Positions 60,079 through 64,000 of a stretch of DNA of 64,000 nucleotides are shown one piece after another. Source of the DNA: Rhizophlyctis rosea (Eukaryota > Chytridiomycota > Chytridiomycetes > Rhizophlyctidales > Rhizophlyctidaceae); NCBI GenBank assembly GCA_027596075.1, contig JADGJC010000237.1:1-64000 (forward strand). The letters run 5' to 3'. The notes beneath the pieces were generated by a model. It had not been told where the DNA came from, searched no databases, and worked only from the letters and a program-made list of their open reading frames with translations. Position numbers and translations under genes: made by a program. Numbering within the stretch: position 1 is the first letter of the stretch; every line of letters begins with the position of its first letter.

Positions 60079-61675
60079 ATGACAAAGACAAACACGGTCA
60101 AAATCCTCTCTGCTTCGACGAGAGATGTCCGATTTCCGGTATGTCACCCTGCACAAGAGGCCATTGCATGGTCAGTACGACCTCTTATCGAACATCAATA
60201 TATAGACCTCCCTCGATAAGACTGGCAGCGATGCCATGAACGCTGCTGGGGATTACTCTGCCGCGTACTGTATCTTGAAGACCGACTCTGCGTATGAGGG
60301 TCATGGCATGGTAAGTTTTGACCACTTCCGTCCCTTCGTAGCCCATATGGGTTTCGCAGGATAGTTTCTGACTTCCCACATTCCCATACTTCTCGATGTG
60401 ATCCCCGGCAGACATTCACCATTGGCCGTGGAAACGACATTGTCTGCGCCGCTATTACCCACCTCACAGGCCGTATTGTTGGCCACACCTTGGACTCCCT
60501 TGTAGCGGACTGGGGAAAGACCTGGCGGTACCTAGTCGGAGATTCCCAACTCCGCTGGATTGGTCCCGAAAAGGGTGTCATCCACCTCGCTCTCGGCGCT
60601 GTCGTCAACGCCTTATGGGACCTCTGGGCCAAAACCCTCAACAAACCCGTATGGCGCGTCGTGGCGGACATGACGCCGGAAGAGTTTGTGCGGTGCATTG
60701 ATTTCCGGTACATTACGGATGCTATTACCCCGGAGGAGGCTGTGGAGATGTTGAGGAAGGAGGACGGTGGGAAGGAGGAGAGGATAAAGGAGGCGGAGGC
60801 GAGTAGGGCGGTGCCGGCGTATACTACTAGTGCAGGGTGGTTGGGGTATGGGAAGGAGAAGATGAAGGCTTTGTTGGAGGAGGCGGCGAAGCAGGGGTAC
60901 CGCCATTTCAAGATCAAGGTTGGGACTAGTTTGGTGGAGGACAGGGAGCGATTAACGATTGCACGGGAAGTTCTGGGATATGATAAGGGGAATGTACTGA
61001 TGGTTGACGCAAACCAGGTAAGGCACCTCATCAACGCACATCTCCACACCCGCAGCCATTGACTGACGCTACGCAACCGTCCAGATATGGTCCGTCCCCG
61101 AAGCAATAGCCTACATGACCTCCCTCGCCGAATTCAAACCCTGGTTCATCGAAGAACCCACCTCCCCCGACGACATCTACGGCCACCTCGCCATCCGCAC
61201 CGCCCTAAAACCCCACAACATCGGTGTAGCAACCGGCGAAATGTGTCAAAACCGCGTTATATTCAAACAACTCCTCGCCCAAGGTGCTATCGACGTCTGC
61301 CAGATCGATGCATGCCGTCTGGGTGGTGTGAATGAAGTGATGGCGGTTTTGTTGATGGCGAAGAAGTTTAATGTGCCTGTTGTGCCGCATTCTGGGGGAG
61401 TTGGGCTGCCAGAGTATACGCAGCATTTGAGCACGATTGATTATGTTGTTGTTAGTGGGAGGAGGAGTGTGTTGGAGTATGTGGATCATTTGCATGAGCA
61501 TTTTTTGCATCCGGCGGTTATTAAGGAGGGGTATTATGTTACGCCTACCGAGCCGGGGTATTCGGTGGAGATGAAGGCGGAGAGTATGGAGCAGTTCGAG
61601 TATCCGGGGAAGGAGGGTGTGGGTTGGTGGAGGAGTGCGGAGGCTAAGAGTATTTTGGAGGGTGTCAAAATCTGA
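60079..61675 (+). CDS. ENOSF1: L-fuconate dehydratase, ENOSF1-type (enolase superfamily)
   Basis: Converts L-fuconate to 2-keto-3-deoxy-L-fuconate in fucose catabolism; cytosolic or mitochondrial. Four exons (60079-60138, 60206-60310, 60412-61017, 61085-61675) give 1362 nt, 453 residues, close to human ENOSF1 (443). Sequence follows the family throughout: STRDVRFPTSLDKTGSDAMN, QLRWIGPEKGVIHLALGAVV, VRCIDFRYITDAITPEEAVE. Catalytic elements are intact: the KxK pair in HFKIKVG, metal-binding Asp in MVDANQ, Glu in FIEEPTSPDDIYGH, Glu in GVATGEMCQNRVIFKQLL, and the His in VVPHSGGVGL. The C-terminus retains EYVDHLHEHF and PGYSVEMKAESMEQF. All introns have GT-AG ends. Codon usage switches sharply between C-rich and G/T-rich blocks inside exons 3 and 4. 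Confidence 0.96.
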
Positions 61676-62221
61676 GTTGCATTATGATAGTCGCGAGTGT
61701 GGGAGAGTAGCGTATCTCAGAGGAGCATTCGGAATCAGATTAAAAGGCATAGATCAAAAGCATATTGTTTCTTCATTTCACGTGTTGTGAAAGTGACTCG
61801 ATCGGGTGCTTTGATGTAACATTAAATGAACAACAATTTTGAAGGAAGCATCATCATGTAGGGCGCCGAATGAGACGTACACGTCGATGTACAAGGATAA
61901 CATTATGGGGAAAAGGAGCCAAAGTTATGCATTTGGCAGATTGGCAAGTATTGGTCGGGGTTTGCTCAAGGTGGTTGACGACGAAGCCGCCCACCTTGTC
62001 CCACTCCGTGAAGAATGTCCGGAAGATGTCACGTGGCACGGCTATCACCGTGATTCGTGGCAAGTTGCAACGCTGGCATCGACTTTCAAAAAGTGCTGGA
62101 AGCGGTCTCCTGGCCATCACCTTCATCCCAAGACACCTCAAAAAATCCACGACAATCCTCAGAACCAATCCAATATGGCAAGTAAACAAGCTTGATTTAT
62201 ACAAGTTCTCGTTTATGTACA
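61676..62221. other. Convergent intergenic region
   Basis: Lies between ENOSF1 and the converging coiled-coil gene. A 122-codon open frame on the minus strand here (61854-62222) is unsupported and may be the 3' UTR or last exon of that gene. Confidence 0.4.
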
Positions 62222-64000
62222 TTATCGCAATTGTTCCTCATTTACTACTACCAACAACTTAGCTTTACAACCCCGCATGCCCCAACGTCCGCCCAACCTC
62301 CACCAACATCTACTACCTAGCACACATCTAACTTGCCCGAATCCTAGAGCTGCCCGAACGTAGAGGATTACCAGGCTGTCCAAGGAAATGTATTTGGAAA
62401 TCAGTACACCACAATAGCATACTGATTTCAAACCCCAACATAATACTTACGCTGCCAGGAAGTGTTGCCGTCCCACCTCAACAGTGATTTGATGAAATTG
62501 ACTTCCAATTCGCTCAACTGAAAAGGATCGATCTCCGCAAGTACATCCAGCGAATGTGCAACGTTGCAAAATTTATCGTAGATGTTTTCCCCCGCGTAAA
62601 GGATATCTTCATACTCTTGGTCGTCCCGCTCGGCGTACGATTCAACGGTTTCGTGGAACGAGCGAAAAAGGTCACTTCGCGCAATGAGCTTCTCAATACA
62701 CCAAGAGACAATATGGGACTTGTCGTCACCGTCCACTGCGCCGTCCATACTGCCCGGACCCTACGTCGTGACGCCCTCTCTGTTTGCTTTCCAATCAGCT
62801 TGGGGATTCCGCATTATGTCGTCTTGATAGATGACTTACCAATTAACGTGCGCGTCTCGATGATCCAAACTAACTTCCCCAACCTCTCATCAATCTGCGC
62901 CCGAACCTTCACCTCCGCTAACCATCTATCCACCGTCTCGTAATCTCCTTGTTCATTCAACTCCTTCATGGCGGCGTACTCCGTTTGGATCTTGATTATC
63001 TCCTTCAGTAAAGCTGTTTCCCTCGCATGACTCGCCGAAAGTTCATCTAGTGTCCGATTCACGGTCTGTGAAGTTGATGAGAACATTTCTTAGCTGTCCA
63101 CATTCCGTTGGCAGAAGTCTTGCAAAGGAACTACCGAACAAGCCAATATGCCACGGAAATGCTTACTTGCTGATGGTCTAGATGTCTGGACTCCGCCTGT
63201 TCTGATAACGTCTTTAGGTCTACCTGTACGTCAGCAACTGTCTATCCATCATCCCGTTGTTTGCAATTAGATTTCAAGTAAGCTGTCGATTGCAATCAAC
63301 AGTAATCACCTTCACGACGGAGCTAAGAGTTTCGACGGTCTTCGAAACATCTCCATAGTTGTTGACATTTGTCTCGATTGTTCAACTTGTGACGACTCCA
63401 GCCTATCAATTCGCTGGAATGATCGGGCACTTCGTTTAGATACTTGCAGTGAGTGATTATGGAAAGGCTTTTGGTACACTACCATTGAGACTCGATCCTA
63501 CCAGAAAGGGAGCAGAATGATAGATGTTAGAGATGTCCGTAAACACCTGATAATGAACCTGTGCTCAAGAAACCTGAACAAGAGGGAAGAATTCCTACTC
63601 ACAAATTCGCTCCTCGTCACAAACGCATCCCCACCAGTAGCAACGGACTGCTCATTGAATGCGGTCACAGGTTCAGGTTTGAATTCGTCTTTCGCGGGTG
63701 TTGTTTTTGATGCAGTGTATGCGGGAAGGTCTAGACCTTCACTTCTGGCCCGGTTCTATGGAAACAAAAATATCAGGATGGATCAAGACTCAATACAAGA
63801 AAAACTGGATTTCCTTACATCATCATGCTCATATCTAACACCAAAAACCACAAACCCATGTAAAAGACAATCCTCGGTGGCTTCGAAGGCAATTGTGATA
63901 CCATCGATATCTTTGATCTTTGCATCAACTAACAAGGGAAGAATGTTCAGGTGCAATGCGTGAAGGTTTGATGTGGTCTGTTGCAAGAAAGAAGTGCGAA
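62222..64000 (-). CDS. Coiled-coil protein, 3' part, runs off the right edge
   Basis: Minus-strand exons joined by in-phase canonical introns. A right-edge exon (DAKIKDIDGITIAFEATEDC, near 63900) is followed by one ending 63603 (TPAKDEFKPEPVTAFNEQSV), then 63372-63310 (NNYGDVSKTVETLSSVVK), 63223-63167 (VDLKTLSEQAESRHLDHQQ), 63065-62840 (TVNRTLDELSASHARETALL) and 62735-62451 (ELEVNFIKSLLRWDGNTSWQ). A short Arg/Trp-rich exon to 62222 may be the end, but that is uncertain. Heptad patterns suggest a coiled coil followed by a helical acidic domain (YAERDDQEYEDILYAGENIY). The start lies outside the window and no family is recognised. Confidence 0.6.

Noticed and set aside
1..64000. CRISPR arrays, operons or bacterial ribosome-binding sites
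   Set aside because: None seen. Spliced eukaryotic genes throughout make them inapplicable.

Overview
The window is nuclear DNA of an intron-rich eukaryote, most likely a fungus and, at a guess, an early-diverging (chytrid-like) one. Protein genes are cut by many short GT-AG introns, mostly 45-100 nt. They include an Integrator subunit 4 homologue (18.1-23.7 kb), an IBtk/Btb3-type ankyrin-RCC1-BTB protein (50.8-56.1 kb), ribosomal protein eS12 (49.0-50.0 kb) and an ENOSF1/L-fuconate dehydratase (60.1-61.7 kb). These sit among lineage-specific genes: F-box/LRR proteins, an IFI44-like GTPase, coiled-coil proteins and a single-pass membrane protein. The lineage is inferred from this gene mix, not proven.

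Layout. 1-3.2 kb: a truncated unknown gene and an F-box/LRR gene with an internal stop, both minus strand. 3.2-11.4 kb: gene-poor, with a dense cluster of TTGAC motifs and a nested inverted repeat. 11.4-12.6 kb: a SAM-methyltransferase-like gene broken by a 10-N assembly gap and low-quality GC-rich sequence. 13.1-17.6 kb: a chromodomain protein. 18.1-23.7 kb: INTS4. 24.0-25.3 kb: a frameshifted relic gene. 26.5-29.7 kb: an LRR protein and a charged, low-complexity protein. 30.6-33.5 kb: an IFI44-like GTPase. 34.7-43.0 kb: a block of lineage-specific genes, three with fully resolved exon structures. These are a 581-aa coiled-coil protein, a 279-aa membrane protein and a 620-aa protein with a hydrophobic helical N-terminus and a lectin-like C-terminus. 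Two strong tandem hairpins lie at 42.3 kb. 43.5-47.4 kb: two tandem F-box paralogues, one intact and one with an in-frame stop. 49.0-61.7 kb: eS12, IBtk/Btb3, a zinc-ribbon-like relic, a PD-(D/E)xK-like protein and ENOSF1. 62.2-64.0 kb: the 3' part of a coiled-coil gene that runs off the right edge.

Functional picture. Ubiquitin-ligase adaptors dominate: three F-box genes (SCF type) and one BTB-RCC1 adaptor (CUL3 type). RNA and chromatin regulation is represented by INTS4 and the chromodomain protein. Fucose catabolism is represented by ENOSF1. The lineage-specific block at 30-43 kb (GTPase, coiled-coil with an alpha/beta C-terminus, helical N-terminus with a lectin-like domain, small membrane proteins) is the least explained part and the best place to look for a new system.

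One unusual global signal: in the conserved genes (INTS4, chromodomain, IBtk, ENOSF1) the coding strand flips abruptly between C-rich and G/T-rich blocks within single exons. The lineage-specific genes at 31-43 kb do not show this obviously.
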